Source of the DNA: Senegalia massiliensis
GTDB taxonomy: Bacteria; Bacillota; Clostridia; Tissierellales; SIT17
Assembly: GCF_009911265.1 (NCBI RefSeq)
Contig: NZ_QXXA01000007.1
Coordinates: 124,001-188,000 of the forward strand
Reading direction: 5' to 3'
Length of the DNA stretch: 64,000 bases
This document shows, in pieces, positions 26,008 through 35,161 of this stretch (its first letter is position 1; the number at the start of each line of letters is the position of its first letter). A program made the position numbers and the translations under genes. A model generated the notes under the pieces. It saw only the letters and a program-made list of their open reading frames with translations, was not told where the DNA came from and searched no databases.

Positions 26008-26691
26008 TTATTTAATTTTATAGCCTACACCTCTTATGGTTTCAATAACATCCTCTTTAAGATTTAATTTTTTCCTTAAATGCCTTATATGAACATCTAC
26101 AGTTCTAGTTTCTCCATAAAAATCATATCCCCATATTTTATCAAGCAAAAAGTTTCTTGATAAAACTTTTCCTCTATTTTCTGATAATAATTTTAAAAGT
26201 TCAAATTCTTTAAAAGTTAAATCTATAATTTCATTATCTACCTTAACTTCATAACTTTCTATATCAATAATAATATTATCTACTTTCAATATATCTTTGC
26301 TAGATTCCGTACTATTGTTAGTTCTTCTTAATACAGCCTTTATTCTAGCAATTAATTCTCTAATATTGAAAGGTTTTGTCATATAATCATCTGCTCCTAT
26401 CTCTAACCCTAAAACTTTATCAGTTTCTTCTGATTTAGCAGTTAACATAATTATAGGAATATTTTCAGATGTTTTATTCTTTTTTAATTTTTTACATACT
26501 TCAACTCCATCTAGCAATGGTAACATAATATCTAGGAGAATCAAATCAGGACTTTCCTCTATTGCTTTATTGTATGCTTCTTCTCCATCAAATGCAGTAA
26601 TAACATTATAACTATTATTTTCTAAATTATATTTTAGCAGCTCCACTATATGTTCTTCATCATCTACTACTAATATTTTTTTATAACTCAT
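26008..26691 (-). CDS. phoB: PhoB/PhoP-like response regulator (OmpR family)
   Basis: A 227-residue response regulator: receiver domain with acidic pocket VVDDEEH, phospho-acceptor D54 in LILLDIMLP, switch MLTAKSEE and YMTKPFN; then an OmpR winged helix from about 130 with TFKEFELLKLLSENRGKVLSR, RTVDVHIRHLRKKL and the ending ETIRGVGYKI. The ATG at 26691 is preceded by GTAAAGAAAATG. It is followed 10 nt later by its kinase. Likely target: TTAACA direct repeats spaced by 11 bp before pstS (61853-61891). Confidence 0.92.
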   Translation of the reverse strand: MSYKKILVVDDEEHIVELLKYNLENNSYNVITAFDGEEAYNKAIEESPDLILLDIMLPLLDGVEVCKKLKKNKTSENIPIIMLTAKSEETDKVLGLEIGADDYMTKPFNIRELIARIKAVLRRTNNSTESSKDILKVDNIIIDIESYEVKVDNEIIDLTFKEFELLKLLSENRGKVLSRNFLLDKIWGYDFYGETRTVDVHIRHLRKKLNLKEDVIETIRGVGYKIK

Positions 26692-26727
26692 TTTCTTTAC
26701 CTACCTTCTAAATTATTAGAATGAAAA

Positions 26728-27183
26728 TTACTTTTCATCAAGTAATTTTTTTAATTCATCCATAAAAGTATTAATATCTTTAAACTGTCTATATACTGAA
26801 GCAAATCGTACATAAGCTACTTCATCTTTATCCTTTAACTTTTCCATAATCATTTGACCTATTTTTGTAGTGGATATCTCTTTTTCCATAGAATTACTAA
26901 TAGATTTCTCAATGTCATTTACTATTTTTTCCATTTGCTCAACAGACACAGGTCTTTTTTCACAGGCTCTAATAATACCATTTAAAACTTTATTTCTATT
27001 ATATGGTTGTCTAGTTCCATCTTTTTTAATCACTACAATAGGTATTTCTTCAATTTTTTCATAAGTTGTAAATCTTTTATTACATTTAGAACACTCTCTA
27101 CGTCTTCTTATAGCATGTCCTTCTTCTGTAGGTCTAGAATCTACAACTTTAGTCTCATAATATTCGCAATAAGGGCATATCAT
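26728..27183 (-). CDS. nrdR: Transcriptional repressor NrdR
   Basis: A 151-residue nucleotide-dependent repressor of ribonucleotide reductase genes. The N-terminal zinc ribbon has CPYC (residues 3-6) and CSKC near 31-34, with [20 protein letters not shown] between, followed by an ATP-cone domain ([27 protein letters not shown]). Length is typical. The ATG at 27183 is chosen because GGAGTG is 6 nt upstream and homologues begin with M-x-CP; the 27201 start would add six atypical residues. No nrd gene or NrdR-box pair is visible in this window, so its targets are elsewhere. Confidence 0.95.
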   Translation of the reverse strand: MICPYCEYYETKVVDSRPTEEGHAIRRRRECSKCNKRFTTYEKIEEIPIVVIKKDGTRQPYNRNKVLNGIIRACEKRPVSVEQMEKIVNDIEKSISNSMEKEISTTKIGQMIMEKLKDKDEVAYVRFASVYRQFKDINTFMDELKKLLDEK

Positions 27184-27245
27184 ATAATTCACTCCAAACA
27201 TTTATATTCTAAATATATTATAATTTATATAAGTTATTTTGTCTA

Positions 27246-27286
27246 ATAGACAATAATAAATCTCAGGCAGCCCTGAGATTTATTAT
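27246..27286 (-). terminator. Terminator of the gcv-folD operon
   Basis: A 15-bp stem (AATAAATCTCAGG paired across loop CAGC, 27253-27286) ends the operon immediately after the stop of the UGA-containing gene and before nrdR. Confidence 0.85.
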
Positions 27287-27589
27287 TTAAATATTTAATT
27301 TATATCTGAAAATTAATGTATGTTTTCCTTTTCTCTCTCTAACATCACCTTTTAAAATTTCAACTTCTTCTCCAGTATCGAGGTTGATATTCTTGCCTTC
27401 AATTTCTTTAAAAGTTTTTCTAACTTCTTCAGAATTTTCAGCTTCTACTTCCTCTTTAACGCCCCAGGCGCTTGCAAGTACACTTGCCATGTTTCAAGTA
27501 TCACAAGCGTCTTTTTTCCTTTGTTCTATTGATTGTTTTATTATATCTTTCAATGCTACTATTGGCTCTTTTCCATATGGAAAATTCAT
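27287..27589 (-). CDS. Candidate small selenoprotein (CxxU motif, in-frame UGA at 27494-27496)
   Basis: The frame runs from ATG 27589 to TAA 27287 with one interruption, a TGA as codon 32, giving 100 residues if read as selenocysteine. The ATG follows the folD stop with no gap (TAG-ATG), and its ribosome site GGAGGAAAATAG lies in the folD end, so translation clearly starts there, not at the ATG after the TGA, which has no ribosome site. Before the TGA: MNFPYGKEPIVALKDIIKQ, then ...KKDACDT; after it: NMASVLASAWGVKEEV. Cys29 and the UGA form C-x-x-U, a thioredoxin-like redox pair. Hairpins follow at 27455-27490. I do not recognise the family. Alternatives: a nonsense mutation or sequencing error. 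Confidence 0.7.
27455..27490 (-). promoter_or_regulatory. Possible bacterial SECIS element downstream of the in-frame UGA
   Basis: Within 40 nt after the UGA the minus-strand RNA can form AGCGCC-UGG-GGCGUU (loop starting 28 nt after the UGA, G in the loop's second position) or, closer, GCAAG-UGUA-CUUGC (loop from the 12th nt). Bacterial SECIS hairpins lie in this window with a G near the loop start. Judged by eye only. Confidence 0.45.
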
Positions 27590-28438
27590 CTATTTTCCTC
27601 CTTTTACTTTCATTGCTGATTTTACAGTATTGTAAATTAACATTGTTATAGTCATTGGTCCAACTCCACCTGGTACTGGTGTAATATGACCTACAGTTTC
27701 TTTTACATCTTCAAAGTCTACATCTCCAGCTAATTTACCATCTACTCTATTGATACCTACATCTATAACTGTAGCACCTTTTTTAACCATGTCACGCTTT
27801 ACAAAATTTGCTTTTCCTATAGCAGCTACAAGTATATCTGCTTCTTTAGTAATTTCTTTCAAGTTTTTAGTTCTAGAATGACATATTGTAACTGTAGCAT
27901 TTTTTTGTAACAATAATAATGAAATTGGTTTTCCTACAATATTACTTCTACCTAGTACAACTACTCTTTTTCCTTCAACATCAATGTCATTACTTTCTAT
28001 AAGTTTAATTATCCCATGAGGAGTACAAGGGATGAATGTGTCTTCTCCTACAAGTAATTTCCCTGCATTTATAGGATGAAATCCATCTACATCTTTTTCA
28101 ATAGATATTTTCTCAATTACTTTTTTTTCATCTATATGTGCAGGTAATGGTAATTGTACTAATATTCCATGTATGGTGTCATCATTATTTAATTTCTCAA
28201 TCAAATCTAATAATTCACTCTCTGAAACATCTTTATCTAAGGAGTGAACTTCAGATTTCATTCCTAATTTTTTACATGCTTTATCTTTACTTCTTACATA
28301 GGATTGAGATGCAGGATTCTCTCCAACTATTATTACTGAAAGGCCTGGAACAATCCCCTTTTCTTTAAGTTCATTTATTTTAATCTGTAAGTCTTCTCTT
28401 ATATTATTTGAAACTTCTCTTCCATTTATAATTTGCAA
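27590..28438 (-). CDS. folD: Bifunctional methylenetetrahydrofolate dehydrogenase/cyclohydrolase
   Basis: Converts 5,10-methylene-THF to 10-formyl-THF. The 282-residue protein has the catalytic Y47-x-x-x-K51 in SYVRSKDKACKKLG, the HGILVQLPLPAH folate segment, PCTPHGII, the NAD(P) site VVLGRSNIVGKPISLLLLQ and the family ending DVDFEDVKETVGHITPVPGGVGPMT-type block (cited in part). Start is TTG 28438 with AGGTGGTG upstream. It follows gcvPB by 16 nt, so methylene-THF made by glycine cleavage is processed by the next gene in the operon. Confidence 0.97.
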   Translation of the reverse strand: MQIINGREVSNNIREDLQIKINELKEKGIVPGLSVIIVGENPASQSYVRSKDKACKKLGMKSEVHSLDKDVSESELLDLIEKLNNDDTIHGILVQLPLPAHIDEKKVIEKISIEKDVDGFHPINAGKLLVGEDTFIPCTPHGIIKLIESNDIDVEGKRVVVLGRSNIVGKPISLLLLQKNATVTICHSRTKNLKEITKEADILVAAIGKANFVKRDMVKKGATVIDVGINRVDGKLAGDVDFEDVKETVGHITPVPGGVGPMTITMLIYNTVKSAMKVKGGK

Positions 28439-28454
28439 ATTAACACCACCTAAT

Positions 28455-29906
28455 TTAATTCCATTTTAATTTTAAATTTCTTGCTGCTCTAACTTCATCC
28501 ACTCTTCTAACTGGAGCATTATGAGGAGCTTCTTTTAGAAGTTCAGGATTACTTTCTGCTTCTTTTGCTATTTTAATCATAGCATCTATAAAGTTATCTA
28601 AGGTTTCTTTGCTCTCTGTTTCTGTAGGTTCTATCATTAATGCTTCTTTAACTATTAATGGGAAATAAACAGTAGGAGGATGATAACCATAATCTAATAA
28701 TCTTTTAGCTACATCCATTGTATTAACTTCTAGACTATCTTCTTTTAAACCAGCTAATACAAACTCATGTTTACATACTGTTTTTATTGGTAAGTTATAA
28801 TGTTCTTTTAGTTTATTCATCATATAATTTGCATTTAATACTGCAGTTTCACTTACTTTCTTTAATCCATTGCCTCCAAGAGCAAGTATATAAGTATACG
28901 CCCTTAGATTAACAGCATAATTACCATAAAACCCTTTTACTTTTCCTATAGATTCTTTTCTATCATAATCTAAAACAAATTTATCATTCTTCTTTTCCAC
29001 TACAGGTACAGGTAAGAATTTAGCTAAATGTTCCTTTATTCCAACAGCTCCACTACCTGGACCTCCACCTCCATGAGGAGTTGAAAAAGTTTTGTGAAGA
29101 TTAAAATGCATAACGTCAAATCCCATATCACCTGGCCTTACTCTTCCCATTATAGCATTCATATTTGCACCATCATAATATAAAAGCCCTCCTGCTTCAT
29201 GAACAAGCCCTGCTATTTCTTTCATATCTTTTTCAAATAATCCTAATGTATTTGGATTTGTAAGCATAAGTCCAGCCACTTTATCATCTAAAATCTTCTT
29301 TAAATTTTCAACATCTACTAAGCCTTCATTTGAAGATTTTACTTCTACAATATCATAACCTGCCATTGCAGCAGTAGCAGGATTTGTTCCATGAGCAGAA
29401 TCTGGAACTATTATTTTTGTTCTATGATTATCATTATTTGCATTATGATATGCTTTTATAAGCATAATACCTGTTAATTCGCCATGAGCTCCAGCAGCTG
29501 GCTGTAGAGTAACTCTATCCATTCCAGATATTTCAGCTAAATGATTAGATAGATTATACATTAACTCAAGTGATCCTTGAACAGTATCTTCTGATTGATA
29601 AGGATGAATATTTGTTAAACTATCCATATTTGCCATATCTTCATTTATTTTTGGATTATATTTCATAGTACAGGAGCCTAATGGATAAAATCCTGTATCA
29701 ATACTATAATTTAATTGTGATAAATTAGTATAATGTCTTACAACATCTAATTCGGATACTTCTGGAAGTTCCAAATCTTTATCACTTAAATATTCTTTTG
29801 GAATAAGTTGTTCTATTTCTTTTTCCAATACATCATTTTTTGGAAGGCTATATGCCTTTCTACCTTTTTTTGATAGTTCAAAAATTAATTTATCATAATT
29901 TTTCAT
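28455..29906 (-). CDS. gcvPB: Glycine dehydrogenase (decarboxylating) subunit 2
   Basis: PLP-bearing half of the split P-protein, which decarboxylates glycine and passes aminomethyl to lipoyl-GcvH. The 483-residue protein carries the PLP lysine in [19 protein letters not shown] (about residue 270), preceded by [20 protein letters not shown] and the conserved [16 protein letters not shown]. The C-terminal [17 protein letters not shown] is typical. ATG overlaps the gcvPA stop by one base (TAATG), giving equal synthesis of both subunits. Confidence 0.97.
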   Translation of the reverse strand: MKNYDKLIFELSKKGRKAYSLPKNDVLEKEIEQLIPKEYLSDKDLELPEVSELDVVRHYTNLSQLNYSIDTGFYPLGSCTMKYNPKINEDMANMDSLTNIHPYQSEDTVQGSLELMYNLSNHLAEISGMDRVTLQPAAGAHGELTGIMLIKAYHNANNDNHRTKIIVPDSAHGTNPATAAMAGYDIVEVKSSNEGLVDVENLKKILDDKVAGLMLTNPNTLGLFEKDMKEIAGLVHEAGGLLYYDGANMNAIMGRVRPGDMGFDVMHFNLHKTFSTPHGGGGPGSGAVGIKEHLAKFLPVPVVEKKNDKFVLDYDRKESIGKVKGFYGNYAVNLRAYTYILALGGNGLKKVSETAVLNANYMMNKLKEHYNLPIKTVCKHEFVLAGLKEDSLEVNTMDVAKRLLDYGYHPPTVYFPLIVKEALMIEPTETESKETLDNFIDAMIKIAKEAESNPELLKEAPHNAPVRRVDEVRAARNLKLKWN

Positions 29907-31249
29907 TATAGCACCTCCAATACGGAAACTAATTTATCTATCTCTTCTTTAGTTCTCTTTTCAGTTACTGCAAACAATATTGAATTATCAATATCATTAT
30001 AATCCTTACCTAAATCATAACCACCAAGAATTTTATTTTCTAGTAACTTTTCATTTACTTCATTAACTTTTATATCACTTTTAACAGCAAACTCTTTAAA
30101 AAATGGTTTATTAAATACTGGTTTAAATTTACCACTTTCAGTTATTTTATCAAATGCATAATGAGCTTTTTGTAAAGATTGAATTGCAACTTCTTTTAAT
30201 CCTTCTTTACCCATTGTAACTAAATATATTGCTGACATTAAAGCATTTAGCCCTTGATTTGAACATATATTTGATATAGCTTTATATCTTCTTATATGTT
30301 GTTCACGAGCTTGTAAAGTAAGAACAAATGATCTTTTATTATCCTTGTCAACTGTTTCTCCTACTATTCTTCCAGGTATTTTTCTTGCTAATTTCTGCTT
30401 AACTGCCATAAACCCTAGTGTAGGACCACCAAAATTCAATTTATTACCTAAGCTTTGACCTTCTCCTACTACAATATCAGCACCTAAATCACCTGGAGAT
30501 TTTAAAACACCTAATGAAATAGGGTCAACATAAGTTATAAACTTAGCTTTTTTAGTATTATGAGTGATTTCTTCAATCTCTTTCAAATTCTCGATAATTC
30601 CAAAAAAGTTTGGATTCTGTACTATTATACCCGCTGTATTGTCATCAGCAACTTCTTTTAATTTATCTACATCTGTTACTCCATCTTTCATATCAACTTC
30701 TATTAGTTCAATATCTCTAAATTTCATATAAGTTTTTACAACTTTCCTTACTTCAGGATGAACTGTTTTTGAAATGATTACTTTATTTTTTCTAGTTACA
30801 TCTGCTGCTACAAGACCTGCTTCAGCACATGCAGTAGGGCCATCATACATAGAAGCATTTGAAACATCCATGCCAGTAAGATTAGATATAAGAGTCTGAT
30901 ATTCAAAAATCACCCTAAGTGTTCCTTGGCTTATTTCAGCTTGATAAGGAGTATAAGACGTTAAAAATTCCCCTCTAGATGCTATATGACCTATTAAAGA
31001 TGGTATATAATGATCATACATGCCTGCTCCTAAAAAACAAGTTAAGTCATCAATAGTTTGATTTTTATTTCCAAGCTTTTTCATATGATTTCTTATTTCT
31101 AATTCAGATAATGAATCATCTATTTTTAAATCTCTATCTAGTCTTAAAGACTTTGGAATATCCTTAAATAAATCATCAATAGAATTAGCACCTATTACAT
31201 CTAACATCTCATCTCTATCTTGTTTAGTATTAGGTATATATCTATGCAT
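29906..31249 (-). CDS. gcvPA: Glycine dehydrogenase (decarboxylating) subunit 1
   Basis: The 447-residue non-lysine half of the P-protein. Landmarks: [20 protein letters not shown] at the start, [42 protein letters not shown] and [14 protein letters not shown]-like segment (here [14 protein letters not shown]). Start ATG 31249 lies one base after the gcvH stop, with GAGGAA in the gcvH end; a longer frame to 31279 is inside gcvH and improbable. Operon order gcvT-gcvH-gcvPA-gcvPB is usual for clostridia. Confidence 0.97.
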   Translation of the reverse strand: MHRYIPNTKQDRDEMLDVIGANSIDDLFKDIPKSLRLDRDLKIDDSLSELEIRNHMKKLGNKNQTIDDLTCFLGAGMYDHYIPSLIGHIASRGEFLTSYTPYQAEISQGTLRVIFEYQTLISNLTGMDVSNASMYDGPTACAEAGLVAADVTRKNKVIISKTVHPEVRKVVKTYMKFRDIELIEVDMKDGVTDVDKLKEVADDNTAGIIVQNPNFFGIIENLKEIEEITHNTKKAKFITYVDPISLGVLKSPGDLGADIVVGEGQSLGNKLNFGGPTLGFMAVKQKLARKIPGRIVGETVDKDNKRSFVLTLQAREQHIRRYKAISNICSNQGLNALMSAIYLVTMGKEGLKEVAIQSLQKAHYAFDKITESGKFKPVFNKPFFKEFAVKSDIKVNEVNEKLLENKILGGYDLGKDYNDIDNSILFAVTEKRTKEEIDKLVSVLEVL

Positions 31250-31250
31250 A

Positions 31251-31634
31251 TTATTCCTCCTCTGCACAGAATTTTTCATAATCTTCTTTATCCATTAAAT
31301 CATCTAATTTAGCGTTATCTGCCATTTCCACTTTTATAAACCAACTTCCAAAAGCATCTTCATTTACAAGTTCTGGAGAGTCTTCTAACTCTTCATTTAC
31401 TTCAATTACAGTTCCAGATACTGGCATATAGATATCTGATGCAGTTTTAACAGATTCTACTACTCCAAAAGATTCTTCCTTTTCTAACTCATCATCTACT
31501 TCTGGTAATTCCACATAAACTATTTCACCTAAATTATGTTGTGCATGGTCTGTTATACCTATTAACGCCTTATTACCTTCTACCTTTACCCACTCATGAT
31601 CACTTGAATAATATAAACCTTCTACTGTTTTCAT
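31251..31634 (-). CDS. gcvH: Glycine cleavage system H protein
   Basis: The 127-residue lipoyl carrier moving the aminomethyl group between P and T proteins. The lipoylation lysine is K63 in [18 protein letters not shown]; the fold is the small barrel starting [13 protein letters not shown] and continuing [19 protein letters not shown]. The C-terminus has [10 protein letters not shown] follows GGAGGAATTTTA. It lies 20 nt after gcvT. Confidence 0.97.
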   Translation of the reverse strand: MKTVEGLYYSSDHEWVKVEGNKALIGITDHAQHNLGEIVYVELPEVDDELEKEESFGVVESVKTASDIYMPVSGTVIEVNEELEDSPELVNEDAFGSWFIKVEMADNAKLDDLMDKEDYEKFCAEEE

Positions 31635-31654
31635 TAAAATTCCTCCTTAAATTT

Positions 31655-32761
31655 TTATTTTTTATTTTGTTTTAAAAATTTTGTATTAACAACTTTAACT
31701 TTTGCAAATCTTTTTCTAATTTTGATATCAAATTCTGTTCCAAGATCTGCATAATCAATATCAACCATTGCTTTACCAATATTTTTCTTTAATGTAGGTG
31801 AATGATAACCTGTTGTAACAAAACCAATTTTTTTATCATCCTTATATACTTCATAACCACTTCTTGGTATGCCTTTATCTATCATTTCAAACCCTACTAT
31901 TTTTCTTTTTAATCCCTCTTCTTTTTGTTTCTTTAAAGCTTCTTTCCCTATAAAATCAGACTCTTTATTTAATTTAACAAAAAATCCTAATCCTGCTTCT
32001 AATGGAGTTATATCTTTAGATAACTCATTTCCATATAAAGGCAAATTAGCTTCAAAACGAAGGGTATCTCTTGAACCAAGTCCTGCTGGTTTTATTCCTT
32101 CTTCTTTGCCAACTTCTAATAATTTTTCCCAAACTTCTACAATATCATTATTCGCTAAATATATTTCAAAACCATCTTCCCCTGTGTAACCAGTTCTTGA
32201 TACTATAGCTTTTTTTCCATCAACAAATACATTTCTATCAAGATAGAAAAATTTAATATCAGATAAATTTTTGTCAGTAATTTTTTGTAATATTTGTTCA
32301 GCCTTAGGTCCTTGAATAGCTATTTCAGAATATTTGTCTGATAAATCATTAATTTCCACATGATAATCTTTTCTGTTTTCTTTTATCCATTCATAATCCT
32401 TTTCTAAATTACTTGCATTTACTACTAAAAAATAATGGGTGTCAGAAAATTTATAAACAAGTAAATCATCTACTACTCCACCATCTGGATAGAGAAAAAA
32501 TGTGTAAAGAATTTGATTGTTCTTAAGTGTTGTTATATCGTTTGTTACTAAATAACCTACAAAGTCTTTTGCATCATCTCCTTTTATTTCAATTTCTCCC
32601 ATATGAGAAACATCGAAAATTCCTGCATCACTTCTAACTGCTTCATGCTCCAAAGTAAGACCTTCAAATTCTACAGGTAATTTCCATCCATAATAATCTG
32701 TCATTTTTCCGTTTAACCTTAGATGAGAATCATATAAAGCTGTTTTTTTTGAATCTACCAT
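31655..32761 (-). CDS. gcvT: Aminomethyltransferase (glycine cleavage T protein)
   Basis: Transfers the one-carbon unit to THF and releases ammonia. The protein starts MVDSKKTALYDSHLRLNGKM, followed by the folate-binding GWKLPVEFEG, AGIFDVSHMGEIEIKG and C-terminal FVTTGYHSPTLKKNIGKAMV. The ATG at 32761 is chosen: AAGGAG is 7 nt upstream (an adjacent ATG at 32764 is possible). Extending to 32842 would put 26 codons over the riboswitch terminator, which is not credible. It is the first gene after the glycine riboswitch. Confidence 0.96.
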   Translation of the reverse strand: MVDSKKTALYDSHLRLNGKMTDYYGWKLPVEFEGLTLEHEAVRSDAGIFDVSHMGEIEIKGDDAKDFVGYLVTNDITTLKNNQILYTFFLYPDGGVVDDLLVYKFSDTHYFLVVNASNLEKDYEWIKENRKDYHVEINDLSDKYSEIAIQGPKAEQILQKITDKNLSDIKFFYLDRNVFVDGKKAIVSRTGYTGEDGFEIYLANNDIVEVWEKLLEVGKEEGIKPAGLGSRDTLRFEANLPLYGNELSKDITPLEAGLGFFVKLNKESDFIGKEALKKQKEEGLKRKIVGFEMIDKGIPRSGYEVYKDDKKIGFVTTGYHSPTLKKNIGKAMVDIDYADLGTEFDIKIRKRFAKVKVVNTKFLKQNKK

Positions 32762-32815
32762 CATATCACTCCTTAAATATTTTTCCCCCTTGAAAAGGTT
32801 TTCATTAAGGGACAT

Positions 32816-33045
32816 TAAAAAAAGAAATATAAAAACATACAAAATATATGCCTTATATTTCTCTGTATCTAGCCTGAGAGCTTTACATATTAATGTATTT
32901 CTCCTTCGGCGTCGCTAAAGCGATCTCTCCAGAGTTTCATCAAATAACGATCCTTTTACCTGAGAGTTTCTATAAAAATTATGGCGAATTTTATATATTG
33001 CTCCATCGGCTATCTATTTAAAGATATCTCTCGTTATTCTCATCT
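32816..33045 (-). promoter_or_regulatory. Tandem glycine riboswitch with intrinsic-terminator platform
   Basis: Minus strand shows two glycine aptamers: first (about 33045-32944) with CGAGAGAT, GCCGATGGAGCAA and CTCTCAGGTAAAAGGA; second (about 32937-32860) with CTGGAGAGAT, GCCGAAGGAG and GCTCTCAGGC. Aptamer-2 P1 (CTCTG 32930-32934 with CAGAG 32861-32865) overlaps the 5' arm of a downstream hairpin AGAAATATAA / TTATATTTCT (32823-32862) followed by T7. So glycine binding should break the terminator: an ON switch for gcv. It fills most of the gap between gcvT and ylmC. Confidence 0.95.
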
Positions 33046-33069
33046 GAGTATTATATTATTAATTACATA

Positions 33070-33098
33070 ATAATATATTTGAGCAATTATTACAACAA
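33070..33098 (-). promoter_or_regulatory. Candidate promoter of the glycine riboswitch/gcv operon
   Basis: TTGTTG (33093-33098) and TATTAT (33070-33075) with a 17-bp spacer; predicted start about 33062, just before the first aptamer. Confidence 0.5.
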
Positions 33099-33139
33099 TA
33101 GTTATTATTTTAACTTATTATTTATAATTTTCTTAATAA

Positions 33140-33406
33140 TTATATATTATCATTTAAATCTTTATATTTTTGTGAATCTATGTTTACTAATATAACTTCA
33201 TTTCCTATCCTAACTATATCCTCCCAATCAATAACTACATTATTATACTTAGTAAAAAGACTCATTATTCCACCAGCTTTGGGCATTATTATAGCTTTTA
33301 TTTTTGCATTTTCCAAATCAATTTCTATATCATTTATCATACCCAATTTTGAACCATCAACAACATTTATTATTTCTTTTTCTGTTAATTCCGATGCTTT
33401 AATCAT
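33140..33406 (-). CDS. YlmC/YmxH family sporulation protein (PRC-barrel)
   Basis: An 88-residue single PRC-barrel protein of the YlmC/YmxH family: MIKASELTEKEIINVVDGSKLGMI start, DIEIDLENAKIKAIIMP and the ending VIDWEDIVRIGNEVILVNI. YlmC is present in nearly all spore formers, often after sigG as here; the molecular role is not established. It lies about 80 nt past the sigG stop, beyond a terminator, so it is probably a separate transcript. ATG has GAGGTGAT upstream. Confidence 0.9.
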   Translation of the reverse strand: MIKASELTEKEIINVVDGSKLGMINDIEIDLENAKIKAIIMPKAGGIMSLFTKYNNVVIDWEDIVRIGNEVILVNIDSQKYKDLNDNI

Positions 33407-33467
33407 ATTATCACCTCTTATCCTTTTATAATATATTTATATTAACTTGTCTTAAATTATGCATAAT

Positions 33468-33501
33468 AAAAAAAATTAGTATAGAATCTATACTAATTTT
33501 T
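33468..33501 (-). terminator. Terminator of sigG
   Basis: A 14-bp stem (AAAAATTAGTATAG paired across loop AAT, 33471-33501) with the sigG stop codon inside its 5' arm on the minus strand, followed by T-rich sequence. Confidence 0.85.
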
Positions 33502-34261
33502 TCATATGATTTAAAGCAGTTTTCTCTAATCTAGAAACCTGAGCTTGAGAAATACCTATTTCTTCTGCAACTTCCATTTGAGTTTTACCTTCATAGAATC
33601 TCAAGTTTAATATTAGCTTTTCCCTATCATTTAATTTTCTTATACCTTCTCTTAGTGCTATTTCTTCTAACCATAGTTCATCTTCACTTTTTTCATCACT
33701 TACTTGATCCATTACATATATTGCATCTCCATTATCATGATAAATAGGTTCAAATAAGGATATTGGATCCTGAATAGCATCTAATGCAAATACAACATCT
33801 TCTTTAGGTAAATTCAATTCATCAGATATTTCTGTTATTGTAGGTTCTTTTGAATTCTTTTTTATCAATTGCTCTCTTGCTTGTAACGCTTTATATGCTA
33901 TATCTCTAAGTGATCTACTAACTCTAATAGAATTGTTATCCCTTAAATATCGCCTAATTTCACCTATTATCATAGGTACAGCATAAGTTGAGAATTTCAC
34001 ATTATGTTTTAAGTCAAAATTGTCTATTGCTTTTATTAATCCTATACAGCCTACTTGAAATAAATCGTCAACATTTTCTCCTCTTTTGTTAAACCTTTTT
34101 ATAACACTTAAAACTAGTCTTAAATTTCCTTGGATAAATTCTTCTCTAGCTTTCATATCTCCTTTATGAATTCTATCAAATAATTTCCTCATTTCTTTAT
34201 TAGTTAATACGGGCAACTCTGATGTATTTACTCCACAAATTTCTACTTTGTTAATGTACAT
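33488..34261 (-). CDS. sigG: RNA polymerase sporulation sigma factor SigG
   Basis: Late forespore sigma factor. The 257-residue protein starts MYINKVEICGVNTSELPVL, diagnostic for SigG, and carries sigma-70 regions 2 (GDMKAREEFIQGNLRLVLSVI; NVDDLFQVGCIGLIKAIDNF; KFSTYAVPMIIGEIRRYLRD), 3 and 4 (LNDREKLILNLRF; QMEVAEEIGISQAQVSRLEK). ATG 34261 follows AGAAGGGA. It is downstream of sigE, separated by a terminator, as in spoIIGA-sigE-sigG of Bacillus and Clostridium. Confidence 0.97.
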   Translation of the reverse strand: MYINKVEICGVNTSELPVLTNKEMRKLFDRIHKGDMKAREEFIQGNLRLVLSVIKRFNKRGENVDDLFQVGCIGLIKAIDNFDLKHNVKFSTYAVPMIIGEIRRYLRDNNSIRVSRSLRDIAYKALQAREQLIKKNSKEPTITEISDELNLPKEDVVFALDAIQDPISLFEPIYHDNGDAIYVMDQVSDEKSEDELWLEEIALREGIRKLNDREKLILNLRFYEGKTQMEVAEEIGISQAQVSRLEKTALNHMKKLV

Positions 34262-34303
34262 TTATGTTCATTCCCTTCTAGATGATCTACCCCTTTCAAT
34301 ATA

Positions 34304-34332
34304 AATTATTACCTTAGCTTTATATTTTATAC
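34304..34332 (-). promoter_or_regulatory. Candidate sigma-F/sigma-G promoter of sigG
   Basis: Minus strand GTATA (34328-34332), 14 bp, GGTAATAATT (34304-34313), close to the forespore consensus G-Y-ATA and GG-n-n-A-n-A-n-T. sigG is transcribed by sigma-F and sigma-G in related bacteria. Spacing is 1 bp short of the usual value, so this is tentative. Confidence 0.4.
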
Positions 34333-34383
34333 AAAAGTAAATTGGTTATTTTTTCATATAAAATATTTTAATTTATTATTTCC

Positions 34384-34415
34384 TAAAAAAAAAATAGCAT
34401 ACATTTGTATGCTAT
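34384..34415 (-). terminator. Terminator of the spoIIGA-sigE operon
   Basis: Stem ATAGCATAC / GTATGCTAT with a 4-nt loop (34394-34415), then T10 on the minus strand. The sigE stop codon lies within the hairpin. Confidence 0.9.
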
Positions 34416-35146
34416 ACCATTTTACTTATTTCCTTTTGTAACCTTCTTACTATACGTTTCTCAAGTCTAGAAATATAAGATTGTGATATTCCTAAAATAT
34501 CTGCTACTTCTTTTTGAGTTTTTTCTTCACCTGTCTTTTTAATTCCAAATCTCAGCTCCATTATTTTTCTTTCTCTTTCAGATAAAGACTCCATAGCTTC
34601 CATTAATAATTCTTTATCTATTTCCTCTTCTAATAATTTAAAAATTATATCACTGTCCGTACCTAAAATATCAGATAATAATAATTCATTTCCATCCCAA
34701 TCCGTATTCAAAGGTTCATCAAAAGATATTTCAGTTTTAGTTTTATTGTTTTTTCTTAGGTACATTAATATTTCATTTTCTATACATTTTGAAGCATATG
34801 TAGCTAATTTGATGTTTTTATCTGGTTTAAATGTATTTACAGCTTTTATAAGTCCAATAGAACCTATAGATATTAAATCTTCTATCCCTATACCAGTATT
34901 TTCAAATTTTCTTGATATGTATACAACCAATCTTAAATTTCTCTCTATTAATATTGTTTTTATACTTTCATCATTTTCAATTTTAGATATTAAATACTTT
35001 TCTTCTTCTGGTTCTAGTGGAGGAGGAAGAATTTCACTTCCACCTATATAAAATATACTTTCTTCTTCATATAAATTTAGCATTTTTAAACATTTAATAT
35101 ATAAAATTTTAATCTTTAATTTCATTATTGTTAATAATTTTTTCAA
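34412..35146 (-). CDS. sigE: RNA polymerase sporulation sigma factor SigE (pro-sigma-E)
   Basis: Mother-cell sigma factor made as an inactive precursor. The 244-residue protein has a basic, amphipathic pro-sequence of about 30 residues ([20 protein letters not shown]) before the mature start near [18 protein letters not shown]; regions 2 ([53 protein letters not shown]) and 4 ([35 protein letters not shown]) follow. Start is TTG 35146 with GGAGG 8 nt upstream. The upstream gene encodes its processing protease SpoIIGA, 15 nt away. Confidence 0.97.
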   Translation of the reverse strand: MKKLLTIMKLKIKILYIKCLKMLNLYEEESIFYIGGSEILPPPLEPEEEKYLISKIENDESIKTILIERNLRLVVYISRKFENTGIGIEDLISIGSIGLIKAVNTFKPDKNIKLATYASKCIENEILMYLRKNNKTKTEISFDEPLNTDWDGNELLLSDILGTDSDIIFKLLEEEIDKELLMEAMESLSERERKIMELRFGIKKTGEEKTQKEVADILGISQSYISRLEKRIVRRLQKEISKMV

Positions 35147-35161
35147 TTTTTACGCCTCCAG

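Noticed and set aside
27287-27490. Treating the 67-codon frame after the TGA as an independent gene
   Set aside because: Its ATG lacks a ribosome site, while the in-frame upstream segment has an ideal one next to folD.
31250-31279. Upstream extension of gcvPA into gcvH
   Set aside because: GAGGAA and the ATG at 31249 fit family starts.
32762-32842. Upstream extension of gcvT
   Set aside because: It would cover the riboswitch terminator and lacks a ribosome site; AAGGAG marks the start at 32761-32764.
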